Source: Pectinatus haikarae (GTDB taxonomy: Bacteria; Bacillota; Negativicutes; Selenomonadales; Selenomonadaceae). Taken from it: DNA of 64,000 bases. The translations under genes and the position numbers were made by a program. The stretch is taken from the NCBI RefSeq assembly GCF_015732185.1, contig NZ_WIQM01000014.1, positions 62,001-126,000 on the forward strand, written 5' to 3'. The notes beneath the pieces were generated by a model that worked only from the letters and a program-made list of their open reading frames with translations, was not told the DNA's origin and did not search any database. Shown piece by piece: positions 17,618 through 26,713 of this stretch (its first letter is position 1; the number at the start of each line of letters is the position of its first letter).

Positions 17618-17627
17618 TAGTTTTTTT
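17606..17627 (-). terminator. A/T-stem hairpin after the fliT-like gene
   Basis: AAAAAAACT (17606-17614) pairs with AGTTTTTTT (17619-17627) around a 4-nt loop, 8 nt after the fliT-like stop. The stem has only one G-C pair but is flanked by T-runs. It overlaps the flagellin promoter. Confidence 0.45.
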
Positions 17628-17634
17628 ATTTTTT

Positions 17635-17976
17635 TTACATTTTTCGATTAAACATAAAACCTAATGGCATCATATCGGAACTATCGTATGAATGGACCAT
17701 ATTATTTCTATTTCTTGTACGTATAAGCCACGACTGGGCCATTGAGTGTATTTTTGAATTCAACGGATTGATAGCAGCAATAACCGCACTTCCCTCAACA
17801 GTCTTGTGATACGTGTGATTATCCAACTTTTCTATTTGATCCTGAATCTCGATTCTTTGCCGTAAAAGCTCGAAAAACGTGTCAATATCATTTTTTTTGA
17901 TAAAACGATACATTTCCTCTGTAAGAACAGAAAACTTTTTCCACAGGGCTGCTGCCCGCTGATCATCGTTGCCCAT
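17635..17976 (-). CDS. fliT: FliT-like flagellar chaperone
   Basis: The product is 113 aa, mostly helical and charged (ALWKKFSVLTEEMYRFIKKN, LRQRIEIQDQIEKL). No signature is decisive, but size and helical nature fit FliT, and the order fliD-fliS-fliT is conserved in Firmicutes. FliT binds FliD and guides cap export. It follows fliS by 50 nt and precedes the flagellin promoter. The assignment rests mainly on position. Confidence 0.6.
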   Translation of the reverse strand: MGNDDQRAAALWKKFSVLTEEMYRFIKKNDIDTFFELLRQRIEIQDQIEKLDNHTYHKTVEGSAVIAAINPLNSKIHSMAQSWLIRTRNRNNMVHSYDSSDMMPLGFMFNRKM

Positions 17977-18026
17977 ACTCTTATTCCTTAATTTTAATAA
18001 AAGTACAGCTTATACTGCATAGATAA

Positions 18027-18434
18027 TCAGTCATTGGCTGCACCGCCGTCCATCTTTTCCTGTCCGGCTATTTTCATCGCCTGATGCCATGTGTCGCGAA
18101 GCTCTATCAGCAGAGTTTTCGCCTCTTCCAACTTCTCTATATTATTTTTCATATTTCCTTCTATCAAAATACGATAAATATAATTGTATAAAGGATACAG
18201 CTGACCTGCTATTTCATAATCCATATTGAGTGTAGCCATAAATTCTATCATTATATCCTGTGCTTTGAGCAAAGATGTATTAGATTTAATGCAGTTTTGC
18301 TCATTTATAGACTTTATTCCTTCATTTATGAATTTTATAGCGCCATTGTAGAGCATAAGTGTCAGCATCTCCGGGCTGGCAGTCAATATCTGCTGCTTTT
18401 TATACGCATCCGCCGTATAGGACGCATTTTGCAT
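18027..18434 (-). CDS. fliS: Flagellin export chaperone FliS
   Basis: The product is 135 aa with the FliS signature near the N-terminus (AYKKQQILTASPEMLTLMLY, then NGAIKFI) and a helical bundle to the end. It caps the C-terminal D0 helix of flagellin in the cytoplasm and prevents early polymerisation. It lies between fliD and the fliT-like gene, as in Bacillus. Normal family length. Confidence 0.95.
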   Translation of the reverse strand: MQNASYTADAYKKQQILTASPEMLTLMLYNGAIKFINEGIKSINEQNCIKSNTSLLKAQDIMIEFMATLNMDYEIAGQLYPLYNYIYRILIEGNMKNNIEKLEEAKTLLIELRDTWHQAMKIAGQEKMDGGAAND

Positions 18435-18532
18435 TAATGAATGCTCCCTTCAAAATGAAAAATCTAAGACTGGCCCTTTTCAGATAAAATATAGCACATC
18501 TAAAATATGCTATTATTCTAACATACTTCTTG

Positions 18533-20389
18533 TCAGCTGCCAAGGTAACTGGAAACGAAACTGTACTGCGAATTAAGATTTTGAATTGCTGTTTCCATGG
18601 CATCAAACTGGCTGTACAGGCTGTCTTGATACTTATCCATTGCATCCTGAAAATCAGACATCTTATTTTTCCAGTCAGTTATCTTTTTTCCCCAATAACT
18701 TTGATCAGCGTAGTTGCCCGAATCAGTAACACCTGCCATTCCCCGCAATCCGGTGGCAGTTTCGATGCTGCCTGTACCGATGGCTGATGTCATAGCCGTA
18801 TTAAGTCGTTTAACAACACCAAATGTGCTGCTGTCATTTTTGTCAGAAGCCGGATTATTCAATACTTTGTAAGCTGCATCGGGATCTGCGGACAGAGCCT
18901 TCCTCAGCTTGTCTTCGTCAAGACTGAGCACCCCGCTGTTATCATCAGTCCAATCTGCTGAAATAGATATACCCAGATTTGCCAGACTGTTATATTGACC
19001 GCCTATGCCCGATACAGGCTGATTAACGGCAGAACGCATACTGCTTATGAGATCTGTAAGTGTACTGTCCTTATATAAAAGACCTTGTTTTGCCTTTTTT
19101 TCCCACGCCGTTACCTGATCATCGCTCATGGCTTTCTTTTCGTCATCCGTCAAAGGCGCATAATTATCATCCGGCTCTGTGTTCACAGCCGTCTTAATGC
19201 TGCCCAGCAATGTATTATAGTCATCCACAAATTGTTTCATATTTTTGATGATCGTATCTATATCGGAATTAACCGATACCGTAGAACTCGTATACGTGGT
19301 AACTCCCTCAGCAGTTGTGCTGGGACTCTGCGATACTAGATTATAGGTGACGCCGTCGACAGTCATCTGATTACTGCTGGTAGTATATGTTTTTCCGTCT
19401 ATTTTGACACTGCCGTTTATGCCTTTATATGCATTGGTGCTGTATGCTGTATTTACATCGGCCGGATTTTCAGGTGTGTCGATAAATGCCGTACCAGCGA
19501 TAGAGCTCCCCAGCGAATCTGTTGTCGAATTATATTGACCCAATTGCAATGCGCCTAACAGATTTCTGGTATTCGCATTACTATTATTGACACCCTTATT
19601 ATTAAGATCAGCAGGAAGAGCTATACTGTCGACTGTCATATCAATCAGATTGCTTTCTCCGCCGGTTTTATTATAAATACTGAATGAATCATTAGCAGTA
19701 TCGTACTGAGCATTTACATTTGTACCCGAATTATTTATCTTGGCCGCCAAATCATTAAGTGTTCCTTCTGCAAGATCACGATAACTGAAGGAAATTGTGT
19801 AGGTATTTTTAGTTTCTATACCGGTATCCGCATTTTTTGTTGTGCCGCCATCCCTGATAGTGAAACTGAGTGCAGTTTCATCCATGGCAGTGCCGTCAAG
19901 CTCATATGGCGTACCATTTACTTTATAGGTCAGCTTATCAGTTGTACTTGTGGTCCCATCCGCAGCCGCAAGGTTAATATCCGTTATGCCAAGAATATCG
20001 GATAATTTTATACTGCCGGAATCGACACCCGTAGGTCTTGTTATCGCGGCTGTAGATTTCAAATACGCATTTGAAGACATGCTGGTAACGGTCACCTGAT
20101 GCGAAATAGCGGCTGCATTGCCGCTCGCGGTTGCCGTCACCACACTGCTGTTTGAGGTTGCCGCAGTTTTTGGCTGAGTACTGCCTGATAATGCATATTT
20201 ATAAAGTGTATTATTCTGAAAATCACTTAACTTCTTATACCAGTCATTATAAGCGTCTTTTGTCCATTCGGCGGATTTTTCTTTTTTATACATTGAATCG
20301 TATTGCTTTTGTTTTGCAGACATAGCCTGCGTCACCAGTGAATCGACGTCAAGACCGGAAGAAAGCCCATATATCCCATTTACTCCCAT
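18533..20389 (-). CDS. fliD: Flagellar hook-associated protein 2 (filament cap) FliD
   Basis: The product is 618 aa. The N-terminal domain (GIYGLSSGLDVDSLVTQAMS) and the coiled-coil C-terminal domain (MSDFQDAMDKYQDSLYSQFD, ending LNSQYSFVSSYLG) are typical of FliD; the central part is Thr/Ser/Asn-rich. It forms the cap under which flagellin subunits add. AAGGAGG lies 7 nt upstream of ATG 20389. It follows flaG closely and precedes fliS. Confidence 0.95.
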   Translation of the reverse strand: MGVNGIYGLSSGLDVDSLVTQAMSAKQKQYDSMYKKEKSAEWTKDAYNDWYKKLSDFQNNTLYKYALSGSTQPKTAATSNSSVVTATASGNAAAISHQVTVTSMSSNAYLKSTAAITRPTGVDSGSIKLSDILGITDINLAAADGTTSTTDKLTYKVNGTPYELDGTAMDETALSFTIRDGGTTKNADTGIETKNTYTISFSYRDLAEGTLNDLAAKINNSGTNVNAQYDTANDSFSIYNKTGGESNLIDMTVDSIALPADLNNKGVNNSNANTRNLLGALQLGQYNSTTDSLGSSIAGTAFIDTPENPADVNTAYSTNAYKGINGSVKIDGKTYTTSSNQMTVDGVTYNLVSQSPSTTAEGVTTYTSSTVSVNSDIDTIIKNMKQFVDDYNTLLGSIKTAVNTEPDDNYAPLTDDEKKAMSDDQVTAWEKKAKQGLLYKDSTLTDLISSMRSAVNQPVSGIGGQYNSLANLGISISADWTDDNSGVLSLDEDKLRKALSADPDAAYKVLNNPASDKNDSSTFGVVKRLNTAMTSAIGTGSIETATGLRGMAGVTDSGNYADQSYWGKKITDWKNKMSDFQDAMDKYQDSLYSQFDAMETAIQNLNSQYSFVSSYLGS

Positions 20390-20408
20390 GTTACTACCTC
20401 CTTATAAT

Positions 20409-20825
20409 TTATGCATTCTCATCAAGAAATTTACCAACCCATTCTTTTGTTTTCATTAATGTTTTCATGACATCCTCCGGAGGAAATGACTTGATTGTTT
20501 TTTGTGTATTTATATCAACCATTTTTACGCCAAGCCTATCCAGCTCTTTATACCAGATAAATTTCAGCTGAAGATTCATATCATTCATATTGTCGTTTAG
20601 TTTATCAGTCATTTTTTTGACATCATCAGCAGAAAAAATTTTTTTATCATCTTTTTTCATATCATCAATAGTTGTATCAAGCAGATTCGTCACTTGATTT
20701 TTACCCGATAAAGCATTCTGACTGCCTGTCACTGCGAATGTACTGCCGGCATCGCTGCCATGAGGCACCTCAACTCCCGCAGTATTCATATTACCTGAAC
20801 CAATATTCACCACATTATCAATCAT
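20409..20825 (-). CDS. flaG: FlaG family protein
   Basis: The product is 138 aa. The C-terminal half has the FlaG pattern: DKLNDNMNDMNLQLKFIWYK, then VKMVDINTQKTIKSFPPEDV. The N-terminal half is low-complexity Gly/Asn/Ser. FlaG affects filament length in several bacteria; the mechanism is unclear. It sits between csrA and fliD, the usual place. Confidence 0.88.
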   Translation of the reverse strand: MIDNVVNIGSGNMNTAGVEVPHGSDAGSTFAVTGSQNALSGKNQVTNLLDTTIDDMKKDDKKIFSADDVKKMTDKLNDNMNDMNLQLKFIWYKELDRLGVKMVDINTQKTIKSFPPEDVMKTLMKTKEWVGKFLDENA

Positions 20826-20887
20826 AATTCATTCCCTCCATAGAAAATGTCATCCAGACCAACTTCCAAATCTGATTACAATGATCA

Positions 20888-21109
20888 CTATTCCTTGATC
20901 AATTTTGATAAATCAGCATCCGGTGTCTGAGCCGCTGATTTTTTGTTTTCTTCCAATATGGCCTCATATATTTCACCACGATATATTTTTATGTTCTTTG
21001 GTGCATCTATAGCCATACGAACATTAGCTCCTTGAACATCCGAGATGTGGATGACAATATCATCACCTATTGTTATATATTGACCCGGGCGGCGTGTTAA
21101 AACTAACAT
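20888..21109 (-). CDS. csrA: Carbon storage regulator CsrA
   Basis: The product is 73 aa, a full CsrA: MLVLTRRPGQYITIGDDIVI then VRMAIDAPKNIKIYRGEIYE. It is an RNA-binding dimer that recognises GGA in hairpin loops; the flagellin leader in this window contains such a site. Its start overlaps the fliW stop (TAATG), so the two are translationally coupled, matching their antagonistic partnership. Confidence 0.97.
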   Translation of the reverse strand: MLVLTRRPGQYITIGDDIVIHISDVQGANVRMAIDAPKNIKIYRGEIYEAILEENKKSAAQTPDADLSKLIKE

Positions 21110-21564
21110 TATTCATCATCCCCCGTCTTCTTCTCATCGTCAGCCAGTTTATGACGTGTTGTATACCCGGTATTTTCCAATATCAGCTGTATACCCTGAC
21201 AATTATTTTGATTTATAATGATAGGGGCCAATAAATTCGCCGTAGTTTTTTTCACATCTCCATCATGCACGGTCAAAAAAGAAAAGGTGAGAATGTCTTC
21301 CTGCTTTTCTATTTTCAGTTTATCCAATACATCATCATCTATTGTAAACTCATAATCGCCAAAGAAAGAAAAAGGATCTACCATCAAAAACGCTAAACTT
21401 GGTGTTTTCACGGACTGCAAAAATAAAAAAGGAGTATCATTACTATAAGGAACTATCACAAATTCATGTTCCGTTTCAAAAGCAGGTATGCCTTCTAAAA
21501 AATTTATTATCTTATTTTCATCAATATCAATAGTACCAAATCTTGTAGTGTTTATATTTTTCAA
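21109..21564 (-). CDS. fliW: Flagellar assembly factor FliW
   Basis: The product is 151 aa with family features (FGTIDIDENKIINFLEGIPA, FLFLQSVKTPSLAFLMVDPF). FliW binds flagellin and CsrA in turn; when flagellin is exported, FliW is freed to inhibit CsrA, raising flagellin translation. The start is TTG 21564 with AGGAGG 7 nt upstream. It is coupled to csrA by a 1-nt overlap. Confidence 0.95.
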   Translation of the reverse strand: MKNINTTRFGTIDIDENKIINFLEGIPAFETEHEFVIVPYSNDTPFLFLQSVKTPSLAFLMVDPFSFFGDYEFTIDDDVLDKLKIEKQEDILTFSFLTVHDGDVKKTTANLLAPIIINQNNCQGIQLILENTGYTTRHKLADDEKKTGDDE

Positions 21565-21578
21565 TTAAGAACCTCCTG

Positions 21579-22139
21579 TTATGCATAAGCATCATAGCTG
21601 CTTTGTGTGGTCCACATCCTTACAGATGCGTATTGTTTTACCGATATATCAACCTTCGCCGGAAGATATTGTAATTTATATTGTCCCGGAGTAATAACAA
21701 TTTTTGAACTGCCGGGATCGATACTTCCTTCTATCCGGGAAGGCGTAACTGTGATTTGAGGTGCCGGCATCGATTTCACAGTCAAGCCTTTTTGTTTGGG
21801 CATCATATTGCTGCGGCTTATGTCAGCGATGGCGTTTGTGACAGGGCCATTATTACGGACCTCACGCCCTTCCCGCATTCGCCTGGCGATGCCCTCGCTT
21901 AGTTCAGTCTGTCCGCGTGATGCCAATTTTCTGCCTAACGCCGCTACCGTATATAAACCGACTGCTTCTCTTGAAGCTGTCGAATCTATTTTTACACTTA
22001 CCGGCGTGACTTTCAAATTATTTTTCAGTGCTTTATATTCACCTTTGCTGGTCGGCTCAGGCATATTAGGGTCCACTTTACCCGGATCAGTCTTCATACC
22101 CAAAATAAAATTTGTAGTTCGTATGTTTAATTGCAGCAT
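21579..22139 (-). CDS. yviE: YviE-like protein (DUF6470)
   Basis: The product is 186 aa. It opens MLQLNIRTTNFILGM and has a C-terminal beta-rich part (YKLQYLPAKVDISVKQYASV). The position between flgL and fliW is that of Bacillus subtilis yviE. Function is unknown; membership of the late flagellar cluster is all that can be said. It lies 14 nt before fliW and 40 nt after flgL. Confidence 0.8.
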   Translation of the reverse strand: MLQLNIRTTNFILGMKTDPGKVDPNMPEPTSKGEYKALKNNLKVTPVSVKIDSTASREAVGLYTVAALGRKLASRGQTELSEGIARRMREGREVRNNGPVTNAIADISRSNMMPKQKGLTVKSMPAPQITVTPSRIEGSIDPGSSKIVITPGQYKLQYLPAKVDISVKQYASVRMWTTQSSYDAYA

Positions 22140-22179
22140 CCGTGCATCACACTCTCCTGTCCTTAAAGTTCAGAAAGCA

Positions 22180-23640
22180 TCAGCTTAAATAGTCAGCTAT
22201 TGATTTCGGCAGAACATTTTTCCCCATTGAAATAGAAATATTATATATGGTCTGTGCCGTAAGCAGCTTTGTCATTATCTCTGCCGTGTTTACACCATTT
22301 ACATTATTTATATTATCCTTGATCACCACATTTTGATTTTGCATCGTATCAATGGCATTTGAATAGGCAAGCTGTCTGGAGGCAAGAGAGGTCTGTGCCT
22401 TTTGCAGCGTAGTCACGGCATTGTTTGCTAATGTAATACCATCACTTGAGAGCCATTTCTGGTTGCCGCCGTCCATTTCCGCCACGACTGTCAGCATATT
22501 ATTCAGCGTAGCTGTCCCGTGTGACGCTCCAAAAATATCACTGTCTCCGAAAATATCACTGCCCGTAAGATTGACGCTGTCACGGGTTTCATCCGTACCG
22601 CCGCTGAGTTTGACCATTGATATTTTATTATCGTCTCCTGCATAGGAGACCACATACTGATTTATTGTATTAAAAGAAAAGGTAAGACTGGAACTATTGG
22701 ACTCTGTTATAGCAGTACTACCCTTAACTGCACCATTATTGCTGCTGTCAAAATACTGGCTTGTAAAATTACTGCGCACATCTGCTGCCAATTTCTTGTA
22801 AGCCGTTTCATCAGTATATGAAGTAGGGATAAATGTACTATCACTCGCGTTTGCCGGCAGATCAGCCAATTTGGGGGCTGTCGTGTTCGGCGGCACTGCC
22901 GGTATCGTAATTCTTCCTACCGCGTCAGCTGCCGTAACGCTGGTCTGTCCTGCATTTATTTTATCTTTATAACCGTTCTGCACAAAATCCTGAGAAAAGA
23001 TATACCCTGTGCTGGGATCAAGATAATATTCACCGCCGTCACTGCCCTTCAGGCTGAGCATCTGATTCAAAGTGCCGACCTGAGTACCGCCCTTCACATT
23101 GGTATTTACCCCGTCTATACTGACTGTCTTGCCAAAAAAGTTTGACTGGTTTTCATCAAGAGTTTTTGCCAGACCTCTTTCTACTTTTGTATCTGAAATC
23201 GTGAAGGGCTGTGTCTTATCCTTCTGACCGGAAAAAAGATACCTGTCACCAAGATCCTGATTTCCCTGACTGATCGTTTCCTGCAGGATAGCAAGCAGCT
23301 GACTGGCCGTAGCCGGATTATCAGTCGTGCCGTCATTTGTTCCGTTGGCCGCCTGATTTACCTGCTCTACAAAAGTATCAAATTGTGCCTTTATATTTGT
23401 CAGCGCATTATCGCTGGCCTTCATCCATGACACACCATTTTGGGCATTCTCCATATACTGCTGATTTTCAACATCATCATTCGTATATGACAGATATCGT
23501 GCGTATCCCACAGCATCGTCTGATGGCCTGTTCAGCCGCTGCTGTGTCGAGTTCTGTTCTGTGAGTTTTGCCTGTTGTTCATAATTGCCATTAACTGAAT
23601 TCATATAATTTTGAAGCATCATTGTACTGCTTACACGCAT
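22180..23640 (-). CDS. flgL: Flagellar hook-associated protein 3 FlgL
   Basis: The product is 486 aa. The N-terminus (MRVSSTMMLQNYMNSVNGNY, NRPSDDAVGYARYLSYTND) and C-terminus (VNGVNTAEIMTKLLTAQTIY) are flagellin-like D0/D1 helices. It is the hook-filament junction protein next to the filament. The long central insert makes it larger than the roughly 300-aa Bacillus protein. It starts 8 nt after flgK. Confidence 0.93.
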   Translation of the reverse strand: MRVSSTMMLQNYMNSVNGNYEQQAKLTEQNSTQQRLNRPSDDAVGYARYLSYTNDDVENQQYMENAQNGVSWMKASDNALTNIKAQFDTFVEQVNQAANGTNDGTTDNPATASQLLAILQETISQGNQDLGDRYLFSGQKDKTQPFTISDTKVERGLAKTLDENQSNFFGKTVSIDGVNTNVKGGTQVGTLNQMLSLKGSDGGEYYLDPSTGYIFSQDFVQNGYKDKINAGQTSVTAADAVGRITIPAVPPNTTAPKLADLPANASDSTFIPTSYTDETAYKKLAADVRSNFTSQYFDSSNNGAVKGSTAITESNSSSLTFSFNTINQYVVSYAGDDNKISMVKLSGGTDETRDSVNLTGSDIFGDSDIFGASHGTATLNNMLTVVAEMDGGNQKWLSSDGITLANNAVTTLQKAQTSLASRQLAYSNAIDTMQNQNVVIKDNINNVNGVNTAEIMTKLLTAQTIYNISISMGKNVLPKSIADYLS

Positions 23641-23647
23641 CTAATCA

Positions 23648-25402
23648 TCACCTTCCTACGGTTCCTGTGCTATTTATCAGTTTGTCGAGCATTTCATCCA
23701 TAGTCGTGAGCACCCTGGCACAGGCTGAATATCCCTGCTGAAATTTTATCATATTAGTCAGCTCTTCATTCCAGTTTACACCTGACACCGCCTGCCTTGA
23801 ATTATCGACCTGTGTCACCACGGACGTCATTTTAGTCACATTATCATCCGTAGTACTGGATGCCGTACCCAAAACAGCCATGGCGTCAGTGTAATAATCA
23901 TTCAATGACAAATTGCCGGTTGAGCTTTGTTTTGTGGGATTACCACTGGCATCAAGTGCCATCCCCGCAGCGTTTTTAACAGTGTCATTGACCCCGGCGT
24001 TATTAATGGACGTATTAAACAGCGTGCTGAGTGTCACCGCATTAGAACCATCAGCCTCATTGGCTGTTCCATCTTTAGCTGGTATACGATCGGCATAAGC
24101 CAGTAAATTTCCGTCAGCATCAATATAATCCCCTGTCTTAACAGTTTTTCCATTACTATCAGTATAAGAATCCGTTTTTGTGTATTTATTTGCACCCTTT
24201 GCCGCTATATAATCTGTGCCGCCGCTGGCGGTAATCTTACTGTTGACAGATAATTCATTAATAAGATCTATACCGCGCAGTTGTTCTGTTCCGGCAGTGC
24301 TAGTCTTTTCAACGTAAGCTTTCTCATAACCTTCTGCCGGACTGCTTTTATCGTCGACCCATGTATAATTATTTGCCGTATCGCCAAAAAAATTAATATC
24401 AGTTGAGCCGTTGCCACCATTCGCACCATCTATACCATATCCTTCTTTATGCTGTGCGTTGAATGTCGTAAGAAAGAAGGCAGAATAATCAGCAAGTTTA
24501 TCAATATAAGTTTTATCTTCCGCAACGCTATCCTGAGTGGCTTTCATCTGTCCGTCCGCCGGATCATAGATCGTACCGGTTTCCTGGAAAATCAAATTAT
24601 AATCAGTCACTCCGTATTCAGAATTATTCTGTGCCTGAAGTCCCAGTGTTAATTTTCCTTTGCCGTCAACCAGAGTACTGCCATTGCTGGTAATAGAATA
24701 TGAACCGTCACTTTGAATAGTAACATCTGTCTTCACATATTTTGACAAATCATCGACCAATTTATCTCTTTGGTCTCGCAGATCGTTAGCCATCCCGCCG
24801 TTAGCTTCAAGCTGAGTTATATTTTTATTCAATGCCAATATCTGAGTCGTAATTTTATTTACGTCTGTCACATCAGCCTGCAGCTGCCCATAATTGGAAG
24901 TAATCTGTGCCTGCACCTTAGATGCCATGTCCTTTATTTTATCAGACATTGTCACCGCCATATCACGCGCATTTATACGTGTATCATTGTCGCTTGCCGC
25001 AGTGGACAGCTTTTGCCACGAAGTCCAGAAATCACTTATCGAACTTTTCAGTCCGACGTCTTCACTATTTATTTGCGAGTCATTAAAAATTTGTTCCAAT
25101 GTTGTGTAATTATTCTGGCGTTGTTCATAATATGATTTCGTAGAATTTTCACGCCAGAAATTTTTATCCGCAAAAATATCCCGTGCTCTCGTTATTGATG
25201 CAGCATCGACTCCTGTTCCCACATAGCTGGTTCCATACAATGTATTTTGATCCAGCGCTTTTGTCGCCACCAGGTTGACGCTTTGACGCGAATATCCTTC
25301 TGTGCTGTCATTGCTCAAATTCTGCCCTACGGTATCAAGAGCAAGCTGATGCGCCTGAATGCCGCTGGTTACTGTATTTAATCCTGAAAATGTTGATCTC
25401 AC
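23648..25402 (-). CDS. flgK: Flagellar hook-associated protein 1 FlgK
   Basis: The product is 584 aa. The N-terminus STFSGLNTVTSGIQAHQLAL, then GQNLSNDSTEGYSRQSVNL, and the C-terminal EELTNMIKFQQGYSACARVL segment are diagnostic. It is the junction protein between hook and FlgL. The order flgN-flgK-flgL is conserved, and the two FlgN-like chaperones precede it. Confidence 0.95.
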   Translation of the reverse strand: MRSTFSGLNTVTSGIQAHQLALDTVGQNLSNDSTEGYSRQSVNLVATKALDQNTLYGTSYVGTGVDAASITRARDIFADKNFWRENSTKSYYEQRQNNYTTLEQIFNDSQINSEDVGLKSSISDFWTSWQKLSTAASDNDTRINARDMAVTMSDKIKDMASKVQAQITSNYGQLQADVTDVNKITTQILALNKNITQLEANGGMANDLRDQRDKLVDDLSKYVKTDVTIQSDGSYSITSNGSTLVDGKGKLTLGLQAQNNSEYGVTDYNLIFQETGTIYDPADGQMKATQDSVAEDKTYIDKLADYSAFFLTTFNAQHKEGYGIDGANGGNGSTDINFFGDTANNYTWVDDKSSPAEGYEKAYVEKTSTAGTEQLRGIDLINELSVNSKITASGGTDYIAAKGANKYTKTDSYTDSNGKTVKTGDYIDADGNLLAYADRIPAKDGTANEADGSNAVTLSTLFNTSINNAGVNDTVKNAAGMALDASGNPTKQSSTGNLSLNDYYTDAMAVLGTASSTTDDNVTKMTSVVTQVDNSRQAVSGVNWNEELTNMIKFQQGYSACARVLTTMDEMLDKLINSTGTVGR

Positions 25403-25418
25403 TGCTCATCATCCTTTG

Positions 25419-25841
25419 TTATATACTTTGATCAAACATCTTTATCTTTCGCGTACTGCCCGCTGTGTCTTCGGCATTCGGCTGATAAGCTGCCCCTGCT
25501 GTAGCCTGAGTCGCCACGTTTATATTAAACCTTATAAAATCCATCCTGTTTTTTAAGAGAACACCGTTGGATTCGTTGATCTTTTGAATATCCGCGGCTG
25601 CCAGCTTCACCTGGTTCAGCAATCTTTTTATTTTTTCGTCAGCCTTATTTTCTCCAAGTTTTTTTTGAATAGTACGTTCCCTGCTTTTTATTTCATTCAT
25701 CAGGGATTCCATGCTGTACGCTTCTTTTTGAAACTTGTCATCTTCAAGATTCATAAGAAAATCTTGCTGTCGTTCAACACATTTTTTCAGTTTTTTATAA
25801 CTACCAAGCTGTTCTTCAAATTGATCTATCATATCATTCAT
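25419..25841 (-). CDS. FlgN-like chaperone, second copy
   Basis: The product is 140 aa, helical: FEEQLGSYKKLKKCVERQQD near the start and LAAADIQKINESNGVLLKNR near the end. The latter resembles the FlgN helix in the next-upstream gene (VEKVSSINETNRLLLQGALT). FlgN binds the C-termini of FlgK and FlgL for export. Two FlgN-like genes in a row, 8 nt apart, suggest a division of labour; that is inference. Confidence 0.65.
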   Translation of the reverse strand: MNDMIDQFEEQLGSYKKLKKCVERQQDFLMNLEDDKFQKEAYSMESLMNEIKSRERTIQKKLGENKADEKIKRLLNQVKLAAADIQKINESNGVLLKNRMDFIRFNINVATQATAGAAYQPNAEDTAGSTRKIKMFDQSI

Positions 25842-25849
25842 ATTGTACC

Positions 25850-26335
25850 TCAGGCTTGGAAATCAAATTTTTTCTTTTGGGAAGAAAAGTTCTGATTTCC
25901 ACTTTTTTCATATCCCGGATCGGCTTTTATTCCTGCAAGCGAATTTATATTCATATTGACAGCTGTAAGCGCCCCCTGCAGCAGAAGTCTGTTTGTCTCG
26001 TTTATAGAAGAAACTTTTTCCACATTTGCCGAGAGATCGTTATTTGCTTTTGAAAAGCTTTCCTTATACGTCTGCGGACAAAATGCCAAAAGTGTCTTTG
26101 CATTTGAATTCTCATTTATTCCTGAATTTTCAGCAGCCATTTGTTTTAAAATCTTTTGCCGTTTTTGCTCTGCCTTTATTACTGAACCTGTCAATTCTTG
26201 TTCAGTTTCCACTATTTTATTCAAAGCACTCATATCTATGTCTAAAACGGCTTTGCGTTTTTTTTCATTAAGAATAAAAAGACAATTATACATCTCCATG
26301 AGTTCAATTATAGTATCTATCAGATTTTGCCACAT
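25850..26335 (-). CDS. flgN: Flagellar chaperone FlgN
   Basis: The product is 161 aa and fits the FlgN family: LIDTIIELMEMYNCLFILNE, then VETEQELTGSVIKAEQKRQK, and INETNRLLLQGALTAVNMNI before a Gln/Lys-rich tail. It is the cytoplasmic chaperone for hook-associated proteins. It follows flgM by 29 nt, as in Bacillus. Confidence 0.85.
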   Translation of the reverse strand: MWQNLIDTIIELMEMYNCLFILNEKKRKAVLDIDMSALNKIVETEQELTGSVIKAEQKRQKILKQMAAENSGINENSNAKTLLAFCPQTYKESFSKANNDLSANVEKVSSINETNRLLLQGALTAVNMNINSLAGIKADPGYEKSGNQNFSSQKKKFDFQA

Positions 26336-26364
26336 AGCAGACTCCCTTCAATGAATTCAGTCTA

Positions 26365-26655
26365 TCAGAGTAAACTGCCATTTAAAATTTTTTCTGAAAG
26401 TTCATCCGTATTTATACGGTATTTATTATTGTTTATAAGATCACGGTAATTATCGACTATACCTGTCCTGACCTCCGGCATGTCTCTGAGTTTATTCAAA
26501 TATGAAGAAAATTCCTGACTCTCACTGGATAACAAGATCTCATCGCCGGCATTGCTTGTTTCACCTGCTGCATCATTTTTCACAACCGACTTATCTATAC
26601 TATTCATATACACATTTGTAATAGAATGTATATGATTGCTGTTTGAAATCATCAT
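26365..26655 (-). CDS. flgM: Anti-sigma-28 factor FlgM
   Basis: The product is 96 aa. The C-terminal half has the sigma-binding pattern (SSYLNKLRDMPEVRTGIVDN, INTDELSEKILNGSLL). It holds sigma-28 inactive until the hook is complete, then is exported. A run of G residues (AGGGGGGG) serves as the ribosome site. A sigma-28 promoter and a terminator hairpin overlap just upstream, so FlgM can be made under its own target sigma. Confidence 0.9.
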   Translation of the reverse strand: MMISNSNHIHSITNVYMNSIDKSVVKNDAAGETSNAGDEILLSSESQEFSSYLNKLRDMPEVRTGIVDNYRDLINNNKYRINTDELSEKILNGSLL

Positions 26656-26673
26656 ATATCCCCCCCTTAAAAA

Positions 26674-26713
26674 AAATTGCCGATACTTTCTTATAAAGTA
26701 ATATCGGCAATTT
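26674..26713 (-). terminator. Intrinsic terminator upstream of flgM
   Basis: A 12-bp stem (AAATTGCCGATA with TATCGGCAATTT) is followed on the minus strand by a T8 run, 6-8 nt before the flgM ribosome site. It should stop read-through from yvyF. It overlaps the sigma-28 -10 element. Confidence 0.8.
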
